Positions 16,090-25,420 of a stretch of 64,000 nucleotides of DNA are shown one piece after another. The notes under the pieces were generated by a model, which saw only the letters and a list, made by a program, of their open reading frames with translations, was not told where the DNA came from and ran no database searches. Source of the stretch: Cytophagales bacterium (GTDB lineage: Bacteria > Bacteroidota > Bacteroidia > Cytophagales > Cyclobacteriaceae); NCBI GenBank assembly GCA_022360055.1, contig JAKSDO010000209.1:1-64000 (forward strand), read 5' to 3'. The position numbers were made by a program, and so were the translations under genes. The first letter of the stretch is position 1, and each line of letters opens with the position of its first letter.

Positions 16090-16761
16090 CTAATTTTCTT
16101 CCAGATATCGCTCTGCGATCTGCTCACCGTTTTGAATGGTTTTCAGGCACCAATCAATCTTGATATCAGTGAATTCTTCTTTGGATAGATGCCAATTTAT
16201 GTCCTTGCTCTTATGCAGGCGATCTGTCAACGATTTAAGGATCAACGCTGCAGATACTGAAATATTAAAACTTTCCGAAAAGCCGTACATTGGAATTTTT
16301 ACAAATTCGGTAGCTTGATCAAGTACCTTGTCGGACAGCCCCGTCTTCTCTTTACCAAAAAAGAATGCCGATTTTTTCCTGATGTCATAATCATCAATCA
16401 AACTGTCCGCTTCATGGGGTGTGGTTGCGACTATTGCATAACCTTTTGCCTTTAGCCCATCGATGCACATTTGCGTATTGTCCTCAAACTCATTGTAGTA
16501 ATGCAAATCCACCCACTTGTCGGAACCTTGGGTCATTCCTTTGGCCAACCGATATTTATTGATTTCTTCGATTATGTGTAAGTCCTGTATCCCAAAACAA
16601 TCACAATTGCGAATGAGTGCGCTTGCGTTGTGATCCTGATATGTATCCTCTGCAACAACCGTTATGTGTCTGGTGCGGTTTGAAATAACTTCGTCAAATA
16701 AAGAATTTCTCCTGGGAGTAAGATACGATTCGAGGTATTTGAGGTATTTTTCCTTGTCCAT
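16090..16761 (-). CDS. trmH: TrmH-type tRNA (guanosine-2'-O-)-methyltransferase
   Basis: This 223-residue SPOUT-family enzyme probably methylates the ribose of G18 in tRNA D-loops using S-adenosylmethionine. The three SpoU motifs are visible: HNASALIRNCDCFGIQDLHII (Arg51 candidate catalytic), AFFFGKEKTGLSD, and IPMYGFSESFNISVSAAL, which form the knotted cofactor site. Length, with a C-terminal helical extension (LSKEEFTDIKIDWCLKTI), fits TrmH better than the rRNA enzyme RlmB. It is transcribed away from the hyp operon and appears to be a single gene. Confidence 0.85.
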   Translation of the reverse strand: MDKEKYLKYLESYLTPRRNSLFDEVISNRTRHITVVAEDTYQDHNASALIRNCDCFGIQDLHIIEEINKYRLAKGMTQGSDKWVDLHYYNEFEDNTQMCIDGLKAKGYAIVATTPHEADSLIDDYDIRKKSAFFFGKEKTGLSDKVLDQATEFVKIPMYGFSESFNISVSAALILKSLTDRLHKSKDINWHLSKEEFTDIKIDWCLKTIQNGEQIAERYLEEN

Positions 16762-16808
16762 AAACGTGAGCCGTCAAAAGACTAAAAATATAAAATCAAA
16801 TTATGGTA

Positions 16809-16826
16809 ATATGATATTTATCATAT
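16809..16826. promoter_or_regulatory. Perfect 18-bp palindrome with FNR/CRP-like core
   Basis: ATATGATA-TT-TATCATAT is a perfect inverted repeat whose centre reads TGAT-N4-ATCA, the core of FNR/CRP-family sites. It lies between trmH and hypB, 106 bases before hypB. Control of hydrogenase maturation by oxygen would make sense of it, but no regulator gene is in view. Confidence 0.5.
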
Positions 16827-16931
16827 GAATTGCATGAAATACGGTTTAATTTCAATTCAAGTTAAACAATTGAGGACTTTTTTTACCTCCAAATTGTTAT
16901 CAACTAAAGGACAGTTCTAAATATACGTATT

Positions 16932-17744
16932 ATGTGCTCAACTTGTGGATGCGGCCAGCCGGATGAAGCCGTAAAAATTCTCCGACCGGGCGACCGGGAT
17001 ACGGAAAACAATTTAAATCATGAAGGCCATCACCATGATCACCATCATCACGGTCACCATGATCACCATCACGATCATCATCATTCACATTCCTCGCAAA
17101 TTGATTTGGAGAAAAACATATTGCATGAAAATGATTTGCTCGCACAGAGAAACAGAGGTTTCCTTGAGGCAAAAAACGTTTTTGCCATCAATATGGTAAG
17201 CTCTCCGGGGTCAGGAAAAACAACATTACTTGAAGAGACCATAACTAAATTGAAATCCGAGGTTGAGTTATCGATCATTGAGGGCGATCAGCAAACCCTG
17301 AATGATGCCATGCGTATTGAGGCTACGGGTGTGCCTGTTGTTCAGATCAATACCGGAAAGGGATGTCACCTGGATGCGCATATGGTATTGCATGCAATAA
17401 AGAAACTTGACCTAAAGGAAAACTCACTTCTTTTTATTGAGAACGTCGGCAATCTGGTGTGCCCATCCATGTTTGATTTGGGAGAGAATAAGCGTGCCGT
17501 GATCATCAGCGTCACCGAAGGGGAAGACAAGCCTTTAAAATACCCGTATATGTTTGATTCCTCGCAAATCTGCATCATTAACAAAATTGACCTTTTGCCC
17601 TACGTGAATTTTGACGTGGAAAAAGCAAAAGAATATGCGCTGAGAATCAATCATCATCTTGATTTTTTTGAACTGTCCGCAACAACCGGAGAAGGTATGG
17701 AAAATTGGCTCAAATGGCTTAAAGGCCAACTAAAAAAAGAATAG
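16932..17744 (+). CDS. hypB: Hydrogenase nickel-insertion GTPase HypB
   Basis: This 270-residue GTPase delivers nickel to [NiFe] hydrogenase precursors. The N terminus has the high-affinity metal motif MCSTCGCG, then a very His-rich stretch (about residues 31-54, with His runs broken by Asp and Gly), which in other species stores nickel. The G domain has the P-loop SSPGSGKTTL (about 90-99), EGDQQT, the metal-site pair GKGCHLDAHM and NKIDLLP. No hypA lies beside it, so the His-rich region may take on part of the nickel supply (inference). First gene of hypBFCDE; a palindrome at 16809 may control it. Confidence 0.97.
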   Translation: MCSTCGCGQPDEAVKILRPGDRDTENNLNHEGHHHDHHHHGHHDHHHDHHHSHSSQIDLEKNILHENDLLAQRNRGFLEAKNVFAINMVSSPGSGKTTLLEETITKLKSEVELSIIEGDQQTLNDAMRIEATGVPVVQINTGKGCHLDAHMVLHAIKKLDLKENSLLFIENVGNLVCPSMFDLGENKRAVIISVTEGEDKPLKYPYMFDSSQICIINKIDLLPYVNFDVEKAKEYALRINHHLDFFELSATTGEGMENWLKWLKGQLKKE

Positions 17745-17749
17745 ATCTA

Positions 17750-20083
17750 TTGAGAAGCTATCATATTCATATTAAAGGACGTGTACAGGGCATTGGTTAC
17801 CGGCCGTTTATTTACAGCCTGGCTTTGAAAAGCGGATGGGTTGGGACGGTCTCCAATACGTTGGATGGGGTTCATATCATTATGAATTGTGAGTTGTGTT
17901 CGGTGAGTAAATTTGTAAAGCAAATTAGGGAGCTGTCTCCAAAGCAGTCGCTGATTACAGATATTCATACCGAAGAAATTGAATATAGAGCATTTTCTGA
18001 TTTTAAGATCGTCGATAGCAACCTGGAGGGGACTCCGGATTTGCTGATTACACCGGATTTTGCGATTTGTGATCCGTGCAAATCGGAGCTTTTCGATCCC
18101 GGGAATAGAAGATTCGAATATCCATTCATTACATGCACCTGTTGCGGCCCCAGGTTTTCAATTGAAACGGCATTGCCATATGACCGTCAACGCACGAGCA
18201 TGGAAACCTTCAGAATGTGCAGCGCGTGTACCAGGGAATACCACGATCCGACAAATGAGCGCTTTTACGCTCAGACCAACACCTGCCCGGATTGTAAAAT
18301 TAGTCAATGGGTGATCGACGCGACTGGCAGTAAATTGGAGGTCGAAGATGAAGAAGTGATCGATTTTGCCTGCCGGAAAATACACGAAGGAAACAGTATT
18401 GCCGTTAAAGGAATCGGAGGATTTTTACTAATATGTGATGCCGGCAATCGGGATCGGGTTTTGGAACTTCGAAAGAAGAAACACCGGCCATCCAAACCAT
18501 TTGCCCTGCTTTATCCCGATTTGGAATCAATTAAGAAAGATTTCATTTTAGCTGGCGCCGAGGAAGCGGAATTGACCGGAGCCAAAGCCCCGATTGTACT
18601 TCTCGAACCGAAAGAAAATCCGAACAATGCGGCATTACTGACTGCAATTGCTCCCGGATTAGACAGGCTGGGCGTGATGCTCCCTTATGCTCCCGTATTA
18701 TTGTTGATCGCCAGGAAATTGGGCCGGCCCTTGGTAGCTACAAGTGGGAATATTAAAGGATCTCCGATTATTTACAGCAATGAGGAAGCAGTGGGTTCAC
18801 TATCGAATTTTGCAGATTACATTGTACTTAACAACAGGGATATTCAGGTGCCACAGGACGATTCGGTTGTAAAATTCTCGAGATTGCATAAGCAGAAGGT
18901 GATAATCCGGAGATCCCGGGGCTATGCACCCGGTTTAATGCAGCATGCCTTAGATCCATTATTTGACGACCAGGTTCTGGCCATGGGAGCCTTACTAAAA
19001 AGCACATTTAGCATTTGGAATAGAGGAAGGTGCCATACCTCCCAGTTTCTGGGAGACACGACAGAATTTGATGCGCAGATCAGCTTTGAAAAAACATTGA
19101 AGCATTTTATGAACATGCTTCAATTCAGACCCGAAGCAATTATCGTCGATAAGCATCCGGCTTACTTCACTACGCAATTTGGGCGGGAGCTCGCGGCATC
19201 GTATGAAATACCGGTGGTAGAAATCCAGCATCATAAGGCACATCTATGGGCCGTCCTGGCTGAAAATAATTTGTTGGAAGCGGACGAGAAAATTCTCGGA
19301 GCAATACTCGATGGCACCGGAATGGGCAGTGACGGAGCGGTGTGGGGAGGTGAGTTTTTTACCTACGAGGCGGGCAAACTTAGCAGAACAAGTCATCTGA
19401 AATATTACCCGCACATCCTGGGCGATAAAATGGCGTATGAACCTCGGTTGTCTGCCTTGTCGTTGTTGCATGCGACAAATATGAACTTTAGCCGGGAAAA
19501 GGATCATTTTACCGAGGAGGAAATTGAATATTACCGCAAAGTATTGGAAAACTCATCCTTGTGTACCTCTAGTGTCGGACGGGTTTTCGATGCGGTCTCG
19601 AGTTTGTTGGATTTCTGTCATATCAATACGTATGAGGGAGAGGCCGCCATGTATCTCGAGTGCTCCGCTCAGGAATTTATTGATGAATCAACGAGCTTTC
19701 ACGACCATTATTCGTTTGAATTAATGCAGAGCGGTTCCATTGAATTGTCGAAACTTGTGACAGGTATCCTGGATGATGTTATGAAAGGTGTGCACCGGGG
19801 AAAGATATCGGCAAAGTTCCACAACACCCTGGTCCGAATGGTTGAATCAGTCGCGCGGCGATCGGGCGTCAAATCAATTGCATTTAGCGGAGGAGTGTTC
19901 CAAAACGGTTTATTGCTGGATTTGATCATCGAAAAGCTCGGAAGTGAATTTAACCTGTACTTTCACAAGGAGCTTTCGCCAAATGACGAGTGCATCAGCT
20001 ATGGTCAGTTGGTCGGCTATTATGCCAAAAGGGCGCTTACATTCCGCGCTGAAAAGAATTCCAACTTAAAAAGTTTAGTGTAG
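17750..20083 (+). CDS. hypF: Carbamoyltransferase HypF (hydrogenase cyanide-ligand synthesis)
   Basis: HypF uses carbamoyl phosphate and ATP to carbamoylate HypE, the first step in making the CN ligands of the hydrogenase iron. The 777 residues show the expected order: acylphosphatase domain (HIKGRVQGIGYRPFIYSLA), two zinc fingers with CxxC pairs (about 107-185), YrdC-like nucleotide domain (GIGGFLLICDA, KKKHRPSKPFALLYP) and Kae1-like domain with the metal motif HHKAH near 492. The start is a TTG at 17750, five bases after the hypB stop; no ATG is better placed. hypC begins two bases after its stop. Confidence 0.96.
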   Translation: MRSYHIHIKGRVQGIGYRPFIYSLALKSGWVGTVSNTLDGVHIIMNCELCSVSKFVKQIRELSPKQSLITDIHTEEIEYRAFSDFKIVDSNLEGTPDLLITPDFAICDPCKSELFDPGNRRFEYPFITCTCCGPRFSIETALPYDRQRTSMETFRMCSACTREYHDPTNERFYAQTNTCPDCKISQWVIDATGSKLEVEDEEVIDFACRKIHEGNSIAVKGIGGFLLICDAGNRDRVLELRKKKHRPSKPFALLYPDLESIKKDFILAGAEEAELTGAKAPIVLLEPKENPNNAALLTAIAPGLDRLGVMLPYAPVLLLIARKLGRPLVATSGNIKGSPIIYSNEEAVGSLSNFADYIVLNNRDIQVPQDDSVVKFSRLHKQKVIIRRSRGYAPGLMQHALDPLFDDQVLAMGALLKSTFSIWNRGRCHTSQFLGDTTEFDAQISFEKTLKHFMNMLQFRPEAIIVDKHPAYFTTQFGRELAASYEIPVVEIQHHKAHLWAVLAENNLLEADEKILGAILDGTGMGSDGAVWGGEFFTYEAGKLSRTSHLKYYPHILGDKMAYEPRLSALSLLHATNMNFSREKDHFTEEEIEYYRKVLENSSLCTSSVGRVFDAVSSLLDFCHINTYEGEAAMYLECSAQEFIDESTSFHDHYSFELMQSGSIELSKLVTGILDDVMKGVHRGKISAKFHNTLVRMVESVARRSGVKSIAFSGGVFQNGLLLDLIIEKLGSEFNLYFHKELSPNDECISYGQLVGYYAKRALTFRAEKNSNLKSLV

Positions 20084-20085
20084 TT

Positions 20086-20349
20086 ATGTGTCTAGCAGTA
20101 CCGGGAAAAATTGTTTCTATCCAACCTTCTGACGACCCTTTATTTAAGTCGGGTAACGTCTCCTTCGATGGAATTGTCCGAGAGGTAAATCTTGCAGCCG
20201 TACCGGAAGCCAGGGTCGGGGAGTATGTGTTGGTCCATGTAGGCATGGCCTTGAATGTGGTCGATGAAGCCGAGGCTTTGAGAACCTTGGAGTATCTAAA
20301 AGAAATTGATGAGTTGAACAACGATATCGGAGAACCCCCGCAAATATAG
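20086..20349 (+). CDS. hypC: Hydrogenase maturation chaperone HypC
   Basis: This 87-residue protein starts with the signature MCLAVPGKIVSI. Cys2 carries the Fe(CN)2CO unit together with HypD and hands it to the hydrogenase large subunit. The small beta barrel is followed by the usual helical tail (DEAEALRTLEYLKEIDEL). It lies two bases after hypF and four before hypD, so the genes are tightly coupled. Confidence 0.96.
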   Translation: MCLAVPGKIVSIQPSDDPLFKSGNVSFDGIVREVNLAAVPEARVGEYVLVHVGMALNVVDEAEALRTLEYLKEIDELNNDIGEPPQI

Positions 20350-20353
20350 TACC

Positions 20354-21439
20354 ATGAAATACTTAGATGAATACAGGGATGCAGGGATTGTAAAAGAGTA
20401 TTTGGAAAAAATTCATAAGCTCGTGAACCGGCCGTGGTCGGTCATGGAGATTTGTGGCGGACAAACGCACAGCCTGGTAAAAAATGGAATTGTAGATCTG
20501 CTGCCTGAGGATGTCACGATGGTACATGGCCCGGGATGTCCTGTCTGTGTCACTTCTGCAGAGCTTATCGATAAAGCTGTTCAAATCGCCCTTGACGAGG
20601 ACAGCATTTTGTGTTCATTCGGGGATATGCTTCGGGTTCCCGGTTCTTCCAAAAGCTTGCAAAAGGCCAAGGCCGAAGGCGGGGATGTGCGCATTGTATA
20701 TTCACCGCTGGATGCCGTAAATCTTGCCCTGGATCAGCAAGATAAAAACGTCGTTTTTTTTGCCGTCGGTTTTGAAACCACCGCACCGGTAAATGCCTTG
20801 TCTGTCTTACAGGCAAAAAAACTTGGACTGGAAAATTACTTGTTGCTGGTGTCTCATGTGCTGGTTCCCCCGGCTATGGAAGCCTTGCTTGAAGATGAGG
20901 AGACAAGAATAGATGGATTTCTGGCTGCAGGACACGTTTGCACGGTCATGGGGACATCGGAATATATTCCGGTTGCAGAGAAATATCGAATTCCCATCGT
21001 GGTCACCGGGTTCGAGCCGGTTGATCTTCTGAAGGGATTGTTCAGTTGTATTCAGCAGTTGGAGAAAGGAACATATAAGCTTGAAAATCAATATAAACGG
21101 GTGGTAAAAGCACAGGGCAACCGGAAAGCCCGGCAATTGATTGAAGAGGTATTTGAGATTTCGGACAGGTCCTGGAGAGGCATTGGTGTATTGCCCAACA
21201 GCGGTTATTCGCTTAGGGAAGCATATAAGCAATTCAATGCCGATGCAAGATTCGAGCTGAAATCCAAAGGCGGTAGCGCGGGAAACAAATGCATTGCCGG
21301 AGAAATTTTGAAGGGGTTAAAGAAGCCGGTAGATTGCCCTGAATTCAGAGGATCATGCAACCCTGAAAATCCGCTGGGGGCACCAATGGTTTCTTCAGAG
21401 GGCGCTTGCGCGGCTTACTATAATTATCGTAATGTTTAA
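20354..21439 (+). CDS. hypD: Hydrogenase iron-site assembly protein HypD
   Basis: This 361-residue iron-sulfur protein works with HypC and HypE to build the Fe(CN)2CO group. Typical elements are Cys34 in MEICGGQTHS, GPGCPVC (Cys62, Cys65), FFAVGFETTAPV, and C-terminal cysteines (NKCIAGEILKG, VDCPEFRGSCNPENPLGAPMVSSEGAC) that hold the [4Fe-4S] cluster. Length is normal, and the gene sits between hypC and hypE. Confidence 0.97.
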   Translation: MKYLDEYRDAGIVKEYLEKIHKLVNRPWSVMEICGGQTHSLVKNGIVDLLPEDVTMVHGPGCPVCVTSAELIDKAVQIALDEDSILCSFGDMLRVPGSSKSLQKAKAEGGDVRIVYSPLDAVNLALDQQDKNVVFFAVGFETTAPVNALSVLQAKKLGLENYLLLVSHVLVPPAMEALLEDEETRIDGFLAAGHVCTVMGTSEYIPVAEKYRIPIVVTGFEPVDLLKGLFSCIQQLEKGTYKLENQYKRVVKAQGNRKARQLIEEVFEISDRSWRGIGVLPNSGYSLREAYKQFNADARFELKSKGGSAGNKCIAGEILKGLKKPVDCPEFRGSCNPENPLGAPMVSSEGACAAYYNYRNV

Positions 21440-21450
21440 AGGTTCTTTTG

Positions 21451-22500
21451 ATGGGAAAGAAGATATCATTTTCTTGTCCTATGCCGGAATTCGATTTTGA
21501 TACGATCACTTTGGCGCATGGGAGTGGCGGGCTTTTAACCAACAAATTGTTGGATCAGGGGGTGTTTAGCCTGTTTTCAAACGAATATCTTGACCGGCAG
21601 CACGACGGGGCAGTATTTTATAATGAAGGAAAACTGGCCTTTTCCACAGATAGTTTCGTGGTGTCGCCAATATTTTTTCCCGGCGGCAATATTGGAGACC
21701 TGTCGATGAATGGCACCATGAACGACCTCGCAATGTGCGGTGCTGTTCCCAAATTTATTTCGCTTGGACTGATCATTGAAGAAGGGTTGAGCGTGCGTGA
21801 ATTATGGAAGATACTGGAGTCCATAAAAGGTATTTCAGATGCGTTTGATGTCCAGGTTGTTACAGGTGATACCAAAGTGGTGGAGCGCGGGAAGGGCGAT
21901 AAAATATTTATCAATACCTCCGGAATCGGAGTTGTAAAGAAGCAGGCTAATATTGGCATAGAACGGATAAAAGAAGGAGATCGCATCTTAGTGAGCGGCA
22001 ATATCGCTACACATGGTATGACGATCATGTCTGTGCGCAAAGGACTGGAATTTCAAACTGCGCTGGAAAGCGATACACAATATATCGGTGATACGGCCCT
22101 TGAACTTATCGACAATTTTGGCAGTGACATAAAGTTTTTACGCGACCCTACGCGCGGCGGATTGGCTACCGTACTTAATGAAATTGCCGGGAAGCTTGAA
22201 TTGTCGATCGAGATTGAGGAAGCCTTGCTACCCATCTTGCATGAGTCGAAAAGCGCCTGTGAGTTATTGGGTCTGGATCCGATTTACGTGGCAAATGAAG
22301 GACTATTTGTAGCCGTTGTCTCGCCGGAGATCTCCGGGGAGGCTTTGGATTTCCTAAAGCAAAATGAAAAATGCGAGGGGGCTGCGTTTATCGGGTCGGT
22401 GACTTCGGCCTATCCCAAAAAGGTGGTAGTCAAATCGGCAATTGGAGGAAGGAGAATCGCTTCCATGTTGCCGGGAGAGCAGTTGCCAAGAATTTGCTGA
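21451..22500 (+). CDS. hypE: Hydrogenase maturation protein HypE (thiocyanate-forming dehydratase)
   Basis: This 349-residue protein belongs to the PurM/SelD-like ATP-binding family. It dehydrates the thiocarboxamide made by HypF on its C-terminal cysteine. The protein ends exactly in PRIC, the required terminus. The N terminus has LAHGSGGLLTNKLL and the nucleotide-binding stretch STDSFVVSPIFFPGGNIGDLSMNGTMNDLAMCGA. The ATG at 21451 is preferred over a TTG one codon earlier. It closes the hyp operon; no hydrogenase subunit follows, so the enzyme being matured must be encoded elsewhere. Confidence 0.97.
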   Translation: MGKKISFSCPMPEFDFDTITLAHGSGGLLTNKLLDQGVFSLFSNEYLDRQHDGAVFYNEGKLAFSTDSFVVSPIFFPGGNIGDLSMNGTMNDLAMCGAVPKFISLGLIIEEGLSVRELWKILESIKGISDAFDVQVVTGDTKVVERGKGDKIFINTSGIGVVKKQANIGIERIKEGDRILVSGNIATHGMTIMSVRKGLEFQTALESDTQYIGDTALELIDNFGSDIKFLRDPTRGGLATVLNEIAGKLELSIEIEEALLPILHESKSACELLGLDPIYVANEGLFVAVVSPEISGEALDFLKQNEKCEGAAFIGSVTSAYPKKVVVKSAIGGRRIASMLPGEQLPRIC

Positions 22501-22561
22501 CAAACTGGCTGTAGGTCCCAAATGACTTTGAGTGGGTTGGCAGCTTTTGGATTTTCCGCAC

Positions 22562-22675
22562 ACAAAAGTTCAACGGGTACGCTTTCCTGTAGGTATCCAT
22601 ATTTATTCCCATGCATATACATGGATCCAAAATTTAGGTGCGCCCCCTGCCCCCCAGGTTTTCAGATGGATCCTT
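22562..22675 (+). repeat. Dispersed ~110-bp element, copy 2
   Basis: In the gap between the convergent hypE and DUF5686 genes, the order CAAAAGTTC ... CATGGATCCAAAATTTAGGTG ... CAGGTTTTC ... GGATCC matches the element at 7266-7370. It is more diverged outside the GGATCC parts. Confidence 0.6.
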
Positions 22676-22721
22676 AGTACAGGTAACAAAAGTTTACCTA
22701 CGCAATTCTCATAGTGCCAGG

Positions 22722-25046
22722 CTATAGCGTTCCGAGTTTGTAGGAAATGCGAATCGCAAATGCGCCATGCTCAGCATCCGGTCCAAAGCCATAGAATGTC
22801 CCGATTCCCAGACCTCCATAAAAATAGTTATAAATCTTCAGACGCAGCAGATTATTGAGCAAGACGCCCGCTTCATAATAGCCTTCCGAATAATCCCGGA
22901 CTTCAATATGTTCGTGTATTTCCTTTCTGCCCGCAATTTTTCCCCAGCCTGAATTGAGCGCAAATGCAAGCTCCGGTTTGAATTTTGACTTTTTGAAGAA
23001 TATATTCCCCAGGTTGTAATTCATAAACGAATGGAAATACCTGTCTGCAAAGAAACCGTAGAGTTTCATGCTTTGAAAAGCGTTGTTGATGATGATACCT
23101 GTAAGTTTGAATTCTGTACCCGGTCCGACATAGTTAATCTGGTAAGGCATATCCTTCTTCATTATTCCGCCGTCGAATACAATATCAAGATTGCTTTGGC
23201 CGCTTATCCGAATATTCGACATCAACCGCCCGTTAAATTTCCAATAATCAAATTCACCGCCTACTTTAGTATCCCAACCTTTTGTTAGATTGAGAAAAAG
23301 GTTGCTGCGAATTTTTTTACTCCTGTACAGGATATTTCGAAGATTCGGATTGTCCGAAAAAGGCGTGCCGATATTGAAGAGAAAGGAAGTTTCGGTAAAC
23401 TTGAATATCTGATCACCGGTCAGTTCCCGCATATTCGGGTTGTAGGTGTAATCGTATAAAGGATGGAGTGAATAATTATTAAAGACTAATGACGAAGTGA
23501 AATAAGCATTGATCTTTGTTCTTAAGGATACCTGCGTTGAAAAGTATTCATCCATGCGGCTGGTAAAAAAATCTCTTACGAGATCCTGGCGTTTTTCCAG
23601 GTAATTTACCAGACCCGGCTCCAGCAGATCCCTGGTATATCTTACCGCGAGTAAATTGTTCCTGGACTTGCCAAAATAGGCCCCAACATTGCCTCCGTAC
23701 TTGAACTTGCGATCTCCGATGCCATAGCCCGCATAGCCTCCAAATGTAAATACATCGGATAGATTTTCATGCGATTGAAGCCCCAGTCCGATGCGAACTG
23801 CCTCAAATTTGTTGATCGCAAAGACATTATTGATATCAAAGAACCTCATCCGGTAAGCAATTCTTCCATCGTAGATATTGTACATCCAACTCAAGGTATT
23901 GGACAAAACGAATTTTTTTTCGGCAGTGTCTCTTTTAATGTATTCAAGTTTTTCCCGGTCCACCACCTGCCGCATCATCCACGTCTCATCTTTGGCCGTA
24001 TCTTTTTCATAACTAAATAGCGCCATATCGATCCATTTTTTGTTCGAAGTGTTTTTGACATCGAATGAAGGCGCAGAATTTTTCGTGGAATAAATCATCA
24101 GGGAATTTCTGTTGAAGTTAGGTATGTTCTTTAATCTAACTACAATGTTAAGGTCTTGGAGAAATCTTGTATTCCTGTTTGTCTTGGCGAGATAAAAAGT
24201 AAAATGAAACCTCTGGTTGTATCCTTTGTAAGGCATCCAGTACCCGCCCCACATCTCCGACCGATCATTTATAAAATACAGAATGCCCTTAAGACCAATA
24301 AATCTCTTATTTTGTTTTGGTCTGAATAGAACGACGCTCATTTTACCTTCGCTAAGCGAAAATGTGTCTTTTAGCGCGAAATCATATCTTTTCTCGGCAC
24401 CCTTAAATAGCGGATTATAATATTTGAGATTGTTTGCATGAATGTATTCCTTCTCATCGGATATGGTATATGTATTTATTGGAATGAAACCTGTTGTACT
24501 GCTATCCCCATCGTTGTACCGGGATTTTACTACCCTGGAATATTTTTTATCGGGATATTTAAACCTGTTTTTCTCAATTGATTCAAGAGAGCTCAGCAAT
24601 TGCCAGTCATCCGGGTTTTCCGGGGATTGCTCCAATATCCTGATCGTCGAGTAGCTTAAAAATTCAAATTCGGGGAATTTAGTCGTTTTCGTCTCAGGTA
24701 ATTTGTCGTGAAAGTTTCTAATAATTTTTTCTCCATCCCTGATTTGTTCTTCGGAAAGTATGATCTCCGCTCTTGGAGACAAAGCCACACGGTCGGAAGC
24801 TGGAGTGATCCGAACCCTTTTATGCTCGAAGAGCGGGTGCACAAATTCAAATTCGCCCTCCGAACCAAGAGCAAAGTTTCCTTTCGGATCTGATACATTG
24901 ATGCCCCGGGAGTTCACTTGAATTATCTTGACAAAAGGTATCCCCTGATTTGTTGAAGAATCTATGACTCGTCCGCGAATTACCTGAGCAGGTACATTAA
25001 AAGAGCATAAGGTAATGAAAATGTACGGCAAAAATCTTGTATACAC
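22722..25046 (-). CDS. DUF5686-family outer-membrane protein with carboxypeptidase-regulatory-like N terminus
   Basis: This 774-residue protein begins with a signal peptide (MYTRFLPYIFITLCSFNVPA), then a carboxypeptidase-regulatory-like beta sandwich (IRGRVIDSSTNQGIPFVKIIQVNSRGINVSDPKGNF, residues about 22-95) and the long DUF5686 region with many beta strands and a final aromatic strand (FAIRISYKL), suggesting an outer-membrane barrel. Such proteins are frequent in Bacteroidota and resemble TonB-dependent receptors in their front domain, but lack the plug. The substrate is unknown. The gene is convergent with hypE and divergent from the DUF2490 gene. Confidence 0.8.
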   Translation of the reverse strand: MYTRFLPYIFITLCSFNVPAQVIRGRVIDSSTNQGIPFVKIIQVNSRGINVSDPKGNFALGSEGEFEFVHPLFEHKRVRITPASDRVALSPRAEIILSEEQIRDGEKIIRNFHDKLPETKTTKFPEFEFLSYSTIRILEQSPENPDDWQLLSSLESIEKNRFKYPDKKYSRVVKSRYNDGDSSTTGFIPINTYTISDEKEYIHANNLKYYNPLFKGAEKRYDFALKDTFSLSEGKMSVVLFRPKQNKRFIGLKGILYFINDRSEMWGGYWMPYKGYNQRFHFTFYLAKTNRNTRFLQDLNIVVRLKNIPNFNRNSLMIYSTKNSAPSFDVKNTSNKKWIDMALFSYEKDTAKDETWMMRQVVDREKLEYIKRDTAEKKFVLSNTLSWMYNIYDGRIAYRMRFFDINNVFAINKFEAVRIGLGLQSHENLSDVFTFGGYAGYGIGDRKFKYGGNVGAYFGKSRNNLLAVRYTRDLLEPGLVNYLEKRQDLVRDFFTSRMDEYFSTQVSLRTKINAYFTSSLVFNNYSLHPLYDYTYNPNMRELTGDQIFKFTETSFLFNIGTPFSDNPNLRNILYRSKKIRSNLFLNLTKGWDTKVGGEFDYWKFNGRLMSNIRISGQSNLDIVFDGGIMKKDMPYQINYVGPGTEFKLTGIIINNAFQSMKLYGFFADRYFHSFMNYNLGNIFFKKSKFKPELAFALNSGWGKIAGRKEIHEHIEVRDYSEGYYEAGVLLNNLLRLKIYNYFYGGLGIGTFYGFGPDAEHGAFAIRISYKLGTL

Positions 25047-25420
25047 CTTGACTTGCGATGTTTGTACTTATTTTATCACTTAAATATGTGAAAAATTATT
25101 GGCCCGGCATTTACTGTGCCTCAACTTTTAAAGCGTATTGGAAACTGTTTTCTGTCTCGGGAAATTGTTATAGGAATTCTTTGAGTAACCCGGCACCTAA
25201 TTGGTGTACGCTTAGGCAACCGTAATTGTACAAGTTTTTGTAACGTGTCGTCCGGGCATTATCCGGGGATTTTAGGAACGGTTATCCGGCATTGCAACGG
25301 TTTACAAATGTATTTCGGATTGGATTTTAAGAGCGCGCTCCCTGTTTTCAATCTGTAAAATGAAGAAAATGAACGTGAATACCTTATCTTTGTAAGCTTA
25401 TTTTTGCGCGTACTCCAGGA
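25047..25420. other. Intergenic region between divergent genes
   Basis: These 374 bases hold the promoters of the DUF5686 and DUF2490 genes. There is one good -7 element at 25385. A CCGG-containing pair of similar short segments (near 25248 and 25278) is the only other visible structure. No gene is seen. Confidence 0.6.
25385..25392 (+). promoter_or_regulatory. Bacteroidota-type -7 element (TATCTTTG)
   Basis: TATCTTTG matches TAnnTTTG and lies 28 bases before the TTG start of the DUF2490 gene, which supports that start. No clear -33 TTG is seen at the usual distance. Confidence 0.5.

Noticed and set aside
16980-17100. Tandem-looking CATCAC/GATCAC repeats considered as a DNA repeat
   Set aside because: They encode the His-rich stretch of HypB and are explained by that.
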